This document shows positions 30,924-38,719 of a stretch of 46,501 bases of DNA, piece after piece. The notes under the pieces were generated by a model that made no database searches, was not told where the DNA came from, and worked only from the letters and a program-made list of their open reading frames with translations. The translations under genes and the position numbers were made by a program. Every line of letters starts with the position of its first letter. Within the stretch, counting starts at the first letter, position 1. Source of the stretch: JARIHD01 sp041743655. Lineage in GTDB: Bacteria; Patescibacteriota; Saccharimonadia; Saccharimonadales; UBA4665. The stretch spans positions 1 through 46,501 of the forward strand of contig JBGTMJ010000058.1 of assembly GCA_041743655.1 (NCBI GenBank), read 5' to 3'.

Positions 30924-31469
30924 ATGAATTTTGTCTTCATCTATGGTCCACCTGCATCCGGTAAATTAACCGTTGCAAATGAACTATCCAAGCTAACTGG
31001 TTACAAGGTATTCTACAATCATGAAGTTCTTGGGGTTTTAGCCACACTTTTCCCTTACGATAATGAGAAATTATCTTCAATACGAAAGCAATTATCGAGA
31101 AAGTTGCGGCTAGAAATATTTAGTGAGGCTGCTAAAGCAAACGTTAATTTTGTTACAACTTTTGGTATGTCGGGACCTGAGTATTTCGACTTTTTTAGAG
31201 AAGTAAAAAAGACTATTGAGGCAGAAGGAGGTAGAGTCTTATTCGTTCAATTAATTGCTGCCAAAGAAGAGTTGCTGAACAGAGTAGAATCACGAACTCG
31301 AAAAGGCACTAAGATCGATTCAAAAGATTATCTGGAGAAATTAATTACACACAAACCTGAACTGTTTAGTAAATTTCCTGACATCGTACATCTATCAATA
31401 GATAATACAAGCATGTCTGCTGAGGAAGTGTCTCGGAAAATATCTTTAGAATACAACCTGACACACTAG
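30924..31469 (+). CDS. P-loop kinase-like ATPase (AAA_33/zeta-type)
   Basis: A 181-aa protein. Walker A GPPASGKLTVANEL (residues 8-21), then VFYNHEVL, NVNFVTTFGMSGPEYFDF and VLFVQLIAAKEELLNRVESRTRKGTK, the last like the lid and Arg region of small nucleotide or adenylate-type kinases. Substrate unknown. TACACT (30912-30917) ends 6 nt before the ATG, so it is probably leaderless. Lower GC than its neighbours suggests it may be a newer arrival. Confidence 0.78.
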   Translation: MNFVFIYGPPASGKLTVANELSKLTGYKVFYNHEVLGVLATLFPYDNEKLSSIRKQLSRKLRLEIFSEAAKANVNFVTTFGMSGPEYFDFFREVKKTIEAEGGRVLFVQLIAAKEELLNRVESRTRKGTKIDSKDYLEKLITHKPELFSKFPDIVHLSIDNTSMSAEEVSRKISLEYNLTH

Positions 31470-31581
31470 AATGGTGCTAACTTCGCTTACTACACTGCAC
31501 CGAGCATAAGCATTTTGTTGGGTGCTTTCATTCTTCCTTGTTATACTGTTCGCATAATTAACAATAGATAAGGTATCTAGA

Positions 31582-32052
31582 ATGATCCATCATTTATTAG
31601 CCCAGTACGATTACGCCGCAAACTCTACATCTGGTTCTGAATCTGGAGCGGCTGCGATTGTATTAATACTGTTATATATTGTGTTTATAGCATTGCTGCT
31701 GGTTGGCATGTGGAAGCTATACACCAAGGCTGGCAAGCCGGGTTGGGCGTCTATAGTTCCGATATATAATGCGATTGTATTGCTCCAAATCGCTGGGAAA
31801 CCGATATGGTGGGTTTTGCTGCTGATGATCCCATTCGTCAGTATTGTTGTCAGTGTGCTGGTCGGTGTAGAAATCGCAAAGCGGTTTGGCAAGGGAGAAA
31901 TCTTTGGCGCGGTTGCCTGCGGCCTTTTTGGCATTGGCTATTTGATACTCGGGCTTGGGTCTGCCCGGTATAATGCCGGTATTAGTAACTCGCCGCCTAG
32001 TGCTTCCGATACGACTCCTCCTTCAGGGCTGCCACCTTCACCTGTTCAATAA
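31582..32052 (+). CDS. DUF5684 membrane protein
   Basis: A 156-aa protein with three or four helices (AAIVLILLYIVFIALLLVGM; VPIYNAIVLLQIAGKPIWWV; IVVSVLVGVEIAK; ACGLFGIGYLILGL) and a Pro/Ser tail. LYTKAGKPGWASIVPIYNA is the DUF5684 signature, often annotated as signal peptidase I-like but without a catalytic Ser-Lys pair here. Role unknown. AAGG lies 8 nt before the ATG. Confidence 0.78.
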   Translation: MIHHLLAQYDYAANSTSGSESGAAAIVLILLYIVFIALLLVGMWKLYTKAGKPGWASIVPIYNAIVLLQIAGKPIWWVLLLMIPFVSIVVSVLVGVEIAKRFGKGEIFGAVACGLFGIGYLILGLGSARYNAGISNSPPSASDTTPPSGLPPSPVQ

Positions 32053-32113
32053 CTTACAGATAAAACACTGGCCTTGCCTGCTATAATAGAAGCGTTATAT
32101 AAGGAGTACAGAT

Positions 32114-32500
32114 ATGGCAGAAGAAGTAGAAAGAGTCCGAGAAACTACTGTTCAAGACGGCAACGCAACAGAAACTACAAAAGAGGTTAGCGACCCAGGG
32201 CGAGCAGCCGAACATAAACAGAACGTAGCATCCAGGATCGTATGGTATATTGCCAGCGTATTACTTGTCCTCTTGGCTTTCCGCTTTGTACTTTCACTCC
32301 TAGGAGCAAATAGCGCAAACGGCTTTGCGAATTTCATTTACGATATGTCACATCCCTTCGTATCACCCTTTTTCAGCTTATTTAACTACGACTTCCGTAG
32401 CGGTGTTGCCCACTTCGAAATATACACACTAGTTGCCATGGCAGTGTATGCAGTCGTAGCCTACGGGATTGCCCGATTAGTAACCATTAATCGTGACTAA
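32114..32500 (+). CDS. YggT-family-like membrane protein
   Basis: A 128-aa protein: charged N-terminus (VRETTVQDGNATETTKEVSD), then RIVWYIASVLLVLLAFRFVL, a loop with NGFANFIYDMSHPFVSPFFS, and a second helix EIYTLVAMAVYAVVAYGIAR. The YD-x-SxPF-x-xPF loop between two helices is typical of YggT proteins, which are tied to osmotic tolerance and cell-envelope maintenance. A clear AAGGAG precedes the ATG. Followed by tRNA-His. Confidence 0.75.
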   Translation: MAEEVERVRETTVQDGNATETTKEVSDPGRAAEHKQNVASRIVWYIASVLLVLLAFRFVLSLLGANSANGFANFIYDMSHPFVSPFFSLFNYDFRSGVAHFEIYTLVAMAVYAVVAYGIARLVTINRD

Positions 32501-32590
32501 CAAGTCTAAGCCATGTAAGTGGGCGTTTCTAACACGTCAAAGAGTAGATTTATACCTGTAAAAATGCTACAGTAGTCATGTTATTTTTAC

Positions 32591-32668
32591 GGCGGATGTA
32601 GCTCAGTTGGTTAGAGCGCTGGATTGTGGCTCCGGAGGCCGTGGGTTCAAGTCCCATCATTCGCCCCA
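32591..32668 (+). tRNA. tRNA-His (anticodon GTG)
   Basis: Includes the encoded extra 5' G that pairs with C73, acceptor GCGGATG/CATTCGC, anticodon loop TTGTGGC, T loop TTCAAGT, and CCA. All hallmarks of tRNA-His. Confidence 0.95.
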
Positions 32669-32683
32669 AAACATAAGCATTAC

Positions 32684-32704
32684 GAGAGACTTTTATGGTC
32701 TCTC
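32684..32704. terminator. Bidirectional terminator between tRNA-His and the kinase gene
   Basis: GAGAGAC and GTCTCTC arms, 7-nt loop. The right arm overlaps the kinase stop codon, so it probably ends both convergent transcripts. Confidence 0.7.
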
Positions 32705-33512
32705 ATTCTTCCGCTAAGAGTGCCAGTGCATCTCTGAAGGCAGCCACAGATTGATATCTTTTGCTTGGCTCTGGCTGCAATGCCTGACGTAAAATATGAT
32801 CTATATCAGTATGCCCAGTCTGAATACTTGGCAACTGTCGATGAAGCTCCTTTGCTCGTAAACGTTGGAGTTCAGTATTAGGAGTCTCTTTGACTGACAC
32901 AAAGAATGGATTCTTCCCTGTCACAAGCTGTAACAATACAACACCAAGTGTATAGGTATTGCTCGTTCGAGCCATGGAATTGTCCACCACAAATTCCTCA
33001 GGCGCCATCGTCTCCCATGTGCCTGCCTGGTTATCTACTCGTCCCACTCCCGAAGCATCGGATTCGACGCACCACTCGTGGTCAACAAGCCCTACCCTTG
33101 ATTCGCTTATTATAACGTGGCTGAGGTTCAGGTCACGGTAGAGATAGCCTGCTTCATGCAAAGACTCAAAGCACAGAGAAAGCCCATCAACAATATGAAG
33201 CGCTTCTTGGATGGATAGTTCTCGGCTACGCCAAGTATCATCCAACGCTATGTATTGGGACAGGGTTACACCCGGAAGTCGCCCCATGATCAAAATGTTC
33301 TGCCCATTTTCTTCCAAGTAACCAACAACTTTGGGGATACCATCAAAATCAACTGCTCCTAGCACAGCTTCTTCGCGCCGCAAATGACCATCGCCGCGCT
33401 TTACGATGACAGGTTGGCCATCATATGTGCCTTCAAGGGTTGCGTGTGACTCCGGCTTATGCCGAGCTTGATGAATAACTTCACCAAGTTGCAGGCTTTC
33501 CGGTATATTCAT
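32703..33512 (-). CDS. Divergent Ser/Thr protein kinase
   Basis: About 269 aa. A two-lobed kinase fold: PVIVKRGDG (subdomain II Lys), LIMGRLPGVTLSQYI hinge, YLYRDLNLSHVII (catalytic loop HRD variant YRD with Asn), VDHEW in place of DFG, and MAPEEF (APE). Metal-binding Asp is kept, but Phe and Gly of DFG are not; activity is likely but atypical. No transmembrane or PASTA domain. The start at 33512 is favoured since TATAAT overlaps the upstream ATG and ends 10 nt before this one. Confidence 0.78.
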   Translation of the reverse strand: MNIPESLQLGEVIHQARHKPESHATLEGTYDGQPVIVKRGDGHLRREEAVLGAVDFDGIPKVVGYLEENGQNILIMGRLPGVTLSQYIALDDTWRSRELSIQEALHIVDGLSLCFESLHEAGYLYRDLNLSHVIISESRVGLVDHEWCVESDASGVGRVDNQAGTWETMAPEEFVVDNSMARTSNTYTLGVVLLQLVTGKNPFFVSVKETPNTELQRLRAKELHRQLPSIQTGHTDIDHILRQALQPEPSKRYQSVAAFRDALALLAEE

Positions 33513-33573
33513 AACTACCGGCATTATACAGCCTCTGGTATAACTGCTTACCGGTTACGTAGATTCGATAGCG

Positions 33574-35307
33574 CTACTCTGCTAACACCTCACTGAGGGC
33601 ATCTTCGACCGTTTTAACGGTTATATCATTCTTGTTAACAAGTTCCATTTGGTCTGCGAAAGCTTTTGAAGATACCGCACCGTCCGATACTGGACCGTCC
33701 TGGACACGGTGATATACAAGTATGACCCAACCGTTTTTTCTCGCCGCGTCGTCAAGCGCCGCCTGGAAACGCTGTAACGTCATATTTCTATCCACGTATA
33801 AAGTTTTAAGGTTATACACGTCCAGATTTTGCTTTGTATTCGTCCCTTCCTCGGCGCTAAGACTGCTCCGGTAATATTTGCTGGCAAGCCACTGGACCTC
33901 ATGATCGTAGTGTCCGTACCATGGTGCGAAATCTATATTCTGGTTGCCAAATTCCATCATAAAGTAGTTTTGGGCCAACCGTAGATGACGCTCAAGTTGG
34001 CGGGCGTTAAGTGTCGTAAGGTCAATCCGCTCATTACCTGAAGATGCTAATTGATTGCCGGACTTTATCAGCTGGTTGAGATGCCCATCATTCAGAAAAG
34101 ATGGTTCACCAATAGAATCAGGGCTAAAGTAATAGGTAGTTTTATAGCCCAGATAGTCCATAATGCGGCTGGTAGTGTGGTATGAAGAAGCCCAGGCGTC
34201 GTCAAAGGCAATAGATACCAGTGGGCGTTTGAACTGCCGCTGGCCCTGTCTGGTGAAGTCCCTGACTACATAGTTGCCGGTTTCTAACGTACCATTCTGC
34301 TCGAGAACTACATTCATGGTGGCTTCAACCGCACGTGCGGGTGCTTCAGCAAACGCCTGAACTCGCGTCCACTCACTGGCTGGCGGCAAATCCATAAGCT
34401 TTACAAACAACCGCTTACGATCGTCTAAGGCATACTCTGTCGTCACCCGCACTGGAGCGTCGCTCCGATATTCTACGGAGAACTGCATATACTGGCCAGG
34501 CTCTACGGCTATTGGCGCATGGTTCCATTCTGCATCGCCATCCTGATATGCAGTTATGCGCGTTCGCAGATACGGTACGTTGCTTTCCCGGACAGCGGTA
34601 AACTGCGCCTCATTGTTACCCGAACTAAACGTGCTCCATCCCGCTGGCGGACCGTTGCCTTCACCTGACAGTTCGTTATTGTTAATGAGGTTTGGTCTGT
34701 GCAACACCGGTTCGTCCACTAAAGTCAGGTTATCGTTGCGCTGATCCAGGTATGTCTTATCGAGCCACAGCGTACCTTTGGCGGCAACACGGTACACTAG
34801 CTGTATTTTAGACGTCCGGCCACCTGCTTTGAATGCCGTACTATTGGTAGTCCAATCCTCAGAAGAACTATATTGCCGCACTAACTGTAAACTACTTCCG
34901 CCATCTTTATAATAGTGTTTTACTAGCAGGGAAAAGGGTATTGCCGATTTGTAGTAGCCTTTGTATAAGTACACCTTACCAGAATCTACAGACGCAACTG
35001 GGCTCATAATATCAAGGCTCCCATCTTGGTCGCCTGTTAGAGTCACGCTTAGGGCTTTGCCGCCTGCATAGCCGGACGCCGGTGAAAATACAAAGTCTAC
35101 CTGCTTCGTGGCTTTAGTTGACCAACCGGACGGTATGCCTTTGGAATAAACTTCTTCAAAGTCACTATTTGCCAGCAAATTATGCTGTGCATGACTTGGC
35201 TGGTTAAACATGTGTAGATACGTGTTCCAGCCAAACCAAGCAGTTGCTATTAACGGCACAGTAATGACAATTGGGTTCCTTAGAATCGCTCGCAACTTAA
35301 CTGACAT
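33574..35307 (-). CDS. NodB-like polysaccharide deacetylase with carbohydrate-binding domains, metal site degenerate
   Basis: A 577-aa protein. N-terminal membrane anchor (IVITVPLIATAWFGWNTYLHMF), two jelly-roll-like beta domains (about residues 45-190 and 200-355, each opening with a LLANSDFE- or LINNNELS-type line), then a NodB domain (about 370-577): VSIAFDDAWASSYH is motif 1; the usual HTxxH motif 2 is replaced by SSGNERIDL, so both metal-binding His are lost; FAPWYG is motif 3 and ILVYHRV motif 5. It may bind rather than deacetylate glycans, or use another metal set. Operon with the GT2 gene 2 nt upstream. Confidence 0.82.
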   Translation of the reverse strand: MSVKLRAILRNPIVITVPLIATAWFGWNTYLHMFNQPSHAQHNLLANSDFEEVYSKGIPSGWSTKATKQVDFVFSPASGYAGGKALSVTLTGDQDGSLDIMSPVASVDSGKVYLYKGYYKSAIPFSLLVKHYYKDGGSSLQLVRQYSSSEDWTTNSTAFKAGGRTSKIQLVYRVAAKGTLWLDKTYLDQRNDNLTLVDEPVLHRPNLINNNELSGEGNGPPAGWSTFSSGNNEAQFTAVRESNVPYLRTRITAYQDGDAEWNHAPIAVEPGQYMQFSVEYRSDAPVRVTTEYALDDRKRLFVKLMDLPPASEWTRVQAFAEAPARAVEATMNVVLEQNGTLETGNYVVRDFTRQGQRQFKRPLVSIAFDDAWASSYHTTSRIMDYLGYKTTYYFSPDSIGEPSFLNDGHLNQLIKSGNQLASSGNERIDLTTLNARQLERHLRLAQNYFMMEFGNQNIDFAPWYGHYDHEVQWLASKYYRSSLSAEEGTNTKQNLDVYNLKTLYVDRNMTLQRFQAALDDAARKNGWVILVYHRVQDGPVSDGAVSSKAFADQMELVNKNDITVKTVEDALSEVLAE

Positions 35308-35309
35308 GC

Positions 35310-36593
35310 CTAGCCCGCTACCACTTGCCTGCCCGTGCGCTGGGGCGAAACCCAGGTGCTGGACCCATCTTTGGCACTTATTAGTTTATGGACTCTGAAG
35401 AGACACTTTACAGCCGCTATAAATTGAATGACGTCCATCACGTAAAAAATAAAATAGATAATAGGCGCATACACGCTTAGCCTTAATCTATGCCAACCTT
35501 TAACGTGCTCATCAAACCAAAGGTTCACTAACATGTAGGCCGTGATAGTTAGATAGGCACCAACCACTAGTTGCAAACTCTGCTCACTAAAACTCACATG
35601 CACAACATAAGCCCAGATGACTGGTGCCAGCAATATGGCCAGTTCGCTTAATAAGGCCATCGGCAAACGGTACACCGTAAGGCGACGCGTGTAGCGCCTA
35701 TCTAAGTTAAATAGCAGGTGCTTGTACTTAACTACATTCTGCAGGCTGCCGTACTTCCACCGGAAGCGTTGTCGCAGTAAGCCTCTGAAAGAATCCACTC
35801 CTTCCGTTAAGGCAGCGACGTCAGCAGCATATATGATGCGGTTATGGCGGTTGCCCTTGTGGCTTATTATTTTGATACTTAAGCCTATATCTTCGGTCAG
35901 TGTATCTGTATCGTAATAACCTACCTCACGTAGTGTATCCATACGGTACGTCGAAGCTACACCGCCTATCACAAACTCGCTTTTTGTAAGAGAATACGTC
36001 TTCTTGGCACGGTAACCAATGAGATGCTCAAACTTCTGCAATATACCTAAGGTAGTATGCTCCTCAATAATACGTACATTCGCAGCCACACCAACTATCC
36101 CTGGATCTTCAAAGTAGGCGATAGCGTTATGAATTGTGTCTTTCTCGATGATGGAGTCTGCATCAAGCATCATAACAAATTCACCCTGCGCCCGCCGGCG
36201 TAAGGCATAGTTAAGCGCCCCTCCCTTGCCCGCATTCTTACGGCGGCGTATCAAAGTGATATCACGTTTTGAGTGCCTCAGAATGTAATCTCTGACGAGC
36301 CGTGCAGTAGAATCTACTGAAGCGTCGTCAACAACAATGATCTGCAAATCCCTATGGCTACTCTCGCACACTGATTGAATGCAACGTATAATTACCTTTT
36401 CTTCGTTGTGCGCAGGTATCAGTACAGTGACTAGGTTGTCATTCCCTGAATAGCCTGCCGCCAGCAAACGATGTTTGAGCTTGAACTGCCACATGTCGTA
36501 AAAATTGGCACCAATCAGGTATATGCCGAAATGAATGACGTACAATGCACTCACAATCGCGAAAATATAGAACAATACGTAGTCGGCGATCAT
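35310..36593 (-). CDS. Family-2 processive glycosyltransferase (IcaA/PgaC-like)
   Basis: A 427-aa protein. N-terminal helix (FAIVSALYVIHFGIYLIGA), GT2 domain with TVLIPAHNEEKVIIRCIQSV, DADSIIEKDTI, TEDIGLSIKI and QRFRWKYG, then C-terminal helices. All catalytic motifs of processive synthases are intact. A paralog of the gene at 26968-28230, sharing the same ending STWVSPQRTGRQV. Its start overlaps the stop of a 58-aa membrane protein by ATGA, and the NodB-like gene follows 2 nt after its stop. It probably makes and exports a beta-linked polysaccharide, possibly GlcNAc-based. Confidence 0.88.
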   Translation of the reverse strand: MIADYVLFYIFAIVSALYVIHFGIYLIGANFYDMWQFKLKHRLLAAGYSGNDNLVTVLIPAHNEEKVIIRCIQSVCESSHRDLQIIVVDDASVDSTARLVRDYILRHSKRDITLIRRRKNAGKGGALNYALRRRAQGEFVMMLDADSIIEKDTIHNAIAYFEDPGIVGVAANVRIIEEHTTLGILQKFEHLIGYRAKKTYSLTKSEFVIGGVASTYRMDTLREVGYYDTDTLTEDIGLSIKIISHKGNRHNRIIYAADVAALTEGVDSFRGLLRQRFRWKYGSLQNVVKYKHLLFNLDRRYTRRLTVYRLPMALLSELAILLAPVIWAYVVHVSFSEQSLQLVVGAYLTITAYMLVNLWFDEHVKGWHRLRLSVYAPIIYFIFYVMDVIQFIAAVKCLFRVHKLISAKDGSSTWVSPQRTGRQVVAG

Positions 36594-36766
36594 GCATCTT
36601 CCCGCAACAATTGCTTAGCTTTGCGCTTGTAGCTGGCTTGCATCGCAAAACGCATCAAGGTAGTAAAAAGTACCGCCAGCCAACTTACGGTACTTATAAG
36701 AGCTAAGAATGTTATAAGCTCCTTCAAACTACGGTGATAGTACAGATCCCCAAAGAAATACAGCAT
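36590..36766 (-). CDS. 58-aa membrane protein coupled to the GT2 gene
   Basis: Begins MLYFFGDLYYHRSLKELITF and has one helix (LITFLALISTVSWLAVLF), then a basic tail (YKRKAKQLLRED). Its stop overlaps the start of the GT2 gene as ATGA, so the two are translated together. Its size, place and topology fit the small membrane partner (PgaD/IcaD type) that PNAG synthases need, though no sequence motif confirms this. The reading frame is below the usual length cut-off. Confidence 0.6.
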   Translation of the reverse strand: MLYFFGDLYYHRSLKELITFLALISTVSWLAVLFTTLMRFAMQASYKRKAKQLLREDA

Positions 36767-36808
36767 GGCCGAAAAACATTACCTTACTTATATAGATATG
36801 CGCCCCCA

Positions 36809-36818
36809 AGTTCTAACT
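36809..36818 (-). repeat. TAGAAC motif copy on the reverse strand
   Basis: AGTTAGAACT on the reverse strand in the divergent space between the glycosyltransferase operon and the GH10 gene. It is the only strong copy in reverse orientation. Confidence 0.4.
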
Positions 36819-36920
36819 CTTAGTTATGGTACCATCGTGTGGCCAAGCCTACAACCGTATTTCATAATTGCTGTCTGTGGAAAACACTACGGTAACAGCG
36901 TACAATGGAATGATTAAGGA

Positions 36921-38696
36921 ATGGTGGCAATGGTCAAACTCTTCGAAAGGGCTCAGCAGAATATCTCGCATCAAAAACTATTACTGGCAGTTGCTGGTGC
37001 TCTTGTATTACTTTACGCTGGTACACTATACGTTATGGCTCGTCAACAAACTTCACCAACAAAAGTTTCGAACGCTTCCGAAGTTGGCCGCAATCTACTT
37101 GGAGAACAATGGTCTTATTTGCCGGGAGCCACTCACCAGAATAACAATCTGACAATTCAACCATCCAGGCTGGCTATCGTTGAGCAAGATGGATCGGACG
37201 GACAACCAAGCCCTCCAATAAACCTCTTTGGTACGTACCTGGAACATACTGGCAATTTTGGGGTTAATGCGACAGTTGCCAATATGCGAGGCGAGGCTGC
37301 GCTGCAACTATACGACCAGCCTCCAATAATAGCTGATGAATTCCGTATTGAGCGGAAAAGCGTACGCGTTGTACTGCATCAAAGTGAGCTGCATGTTAGC
37401 ATCTGGGACGGCTCCAAACAAGAGCCTGTAATCGTCCGGTCATGGCCGTCCAAGATCAGGCCAACGAACAATCTAGCTATACGCTATGACGGCAAGCAGC
37501 TCACGCTATCAGTCAATGACCACGAGTTCGAAGCGCTTGATATCAATAACCTGTTCGGCAGCAAAAAGATATGGTTCGGCTTTGATGCTACCGATAATTG
37601 GACACTTGCCAGACTGTCGGCATATCCTCTAGACAGAGGGCGAGTCAAGGCTATTGACAGCTCTAAGATGAGAGTTATTGAAAAGTATCCTGACGGTTTG
37701 CAACGGCTAGCAGCCAAGGCACGAGATGGCTTCAACATTGGTGCCGCCGTGGCACTTGGCCCCGCCGTATCAGATCCAGGGTACGCCAAGTTAGCCTTTG
37801 GCGGAAATTTCGGGTCACTGACGCCAGAAAACGCACTCAAGTGGCAATTCGTACACCCGCAACCGAATACATACACCTTTCAAGAAGGTGACGCACTGGT
37901 AGCCCTTGCACAAGCTCACGGCATGTCGATGCATGGACACACGCTCGTATTTGGCGAAGCAAACCCGCGTTGGGTGCGTGACTTGCCAACTACTACACCA
38001 GCAGACAAAGAAAAAGTAAAACAAATTATGGCCGATCATATCTCAACCGTCGTGGAACACTACAAAGGCAAAGTTGCATCCTGGGACGTTGTGAATGAAC
38101 CACTCGCCGATTATGACAATTTTAACCCTGATGATAACCACACCTTGCGCAGACACACATGGTACCAAGCCATGGGGGAAAGCTATATCGCAGCAGCATT
38201 CCATGCCGCGCGCAAGGCAGATCCAGACACTAAGCTCTTTATCAACGAGTATGGTCTTGAGGAGGATGGAGAGCGGTGGGACGCATTCTTAAGTCTTATG
38301 AAAGAACTCAAATCACAAGGTGTGCCAATTGATGGAGTCGGTTTCCAAGCGCACGTCTACGAACCCGCAGACCACATCAATCCAGCCGTGCTGCGCAGGC
38401 ATATACAGGAGCTTGGCAAGCTCGGCCTGGTATCCCGCATATCGGAGATAGATGTCTATGGATACGAGGGGTCAAATATCCAAGCACAACAGTACACCAA
38501 TGTCCTAAAGGTATGTTTAAGCGAACTGTCCTGCGTGTCTTACACCACTTGGGGCATCTCAGACCGTTACAACGCGTACAAGGAAGACAATGGTAAGATA
38601 GCTTACGGCCAGGATTTCCTGTGGTCTAAGGATCTACAGGCAACACCAGCAGTGGCTGCGCTGCAATCAGCATTAAAACAACAGCCCAAGAACTGA
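36921..38696 (+). CDS. GH10 endo-beta-1,4-xylanase-type glycoside hydrolase, membrane anchored
   Basis: A 591-aa protein. N-terminal helix (LLLAVAGALVLLYAGTLYVM) anchors it outside. Residues 80-235 are a laminin-G/jelly-roll-like domain, residues 260-580 a GH10 barrel: FGSLTPENALKWQFVHP, HGHTLVFGEANPRWV, ASWDVVNEPLADY (acid/base Glu), FINEYGLEEDG, GVGFQAHVYEP and SRISEIDVYGYEG (nucleophile Glu). All GH10 catalytic residues are present; the classical substrate is xylan. In this locus it may trim an exopolysaccharide. A second ATG at 36930 has better Shine-Dalgarno spacing. Followed 23 nt later by the NodB gene. Confidence 0.9.
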   Translation: MVAMVKLFERAQQNISHQKLLLAVAGALVLLYAGTLYVMARQQTSPTKVSNASEVGRNLLGEQWSYLPGATHQNNNLTIQPSRLAIVEQDGSDGQPSPPINLFGTYLEHTGNFGVNATVANMRGEAALQLYDQPPIIADEFRIERKSVRVVLHQSELHVSIWDGSKQEPVIVRSWPSKIRPTNNLAIRYDGKQLTLSVNDHEFEALDINNLFGSKKIWFGFDATDNWTLARLSAYPLDRGRVKAIDSSKMRVIEKYPDGLQRLAAKARDGFNIGAAVALGPAVSDPGYAKLAFGGNFGSLTPENALKWQFVHPQPNTYTFQEGDALVALAQAHGMSMHGHTLVFGEANPRWVRDLPTTTPADKEKVKQIMADHISTVVEHYKGKVASWDVVNEPLADYDNFNPDDNHTLRRHTWYQAMGESYIAAAFHAARKADPDTKLFINEYGLEEDGERWDAFLSLMKELKSQGVPIDGVGFQAHVYEPADHINPAVLRRHIQELGKLGLVSRISEIDVYGYEGSNIQAQQYTNVLKVCLSELSCVSYTTWGISDRYNAYKEDNGKIAYGQDFLWSKDLQATPAVAALQSALKQQPKN

Positions 38697-38719
38697 ATAC
38701 GTGCTAGAGGGGAGGGCCC

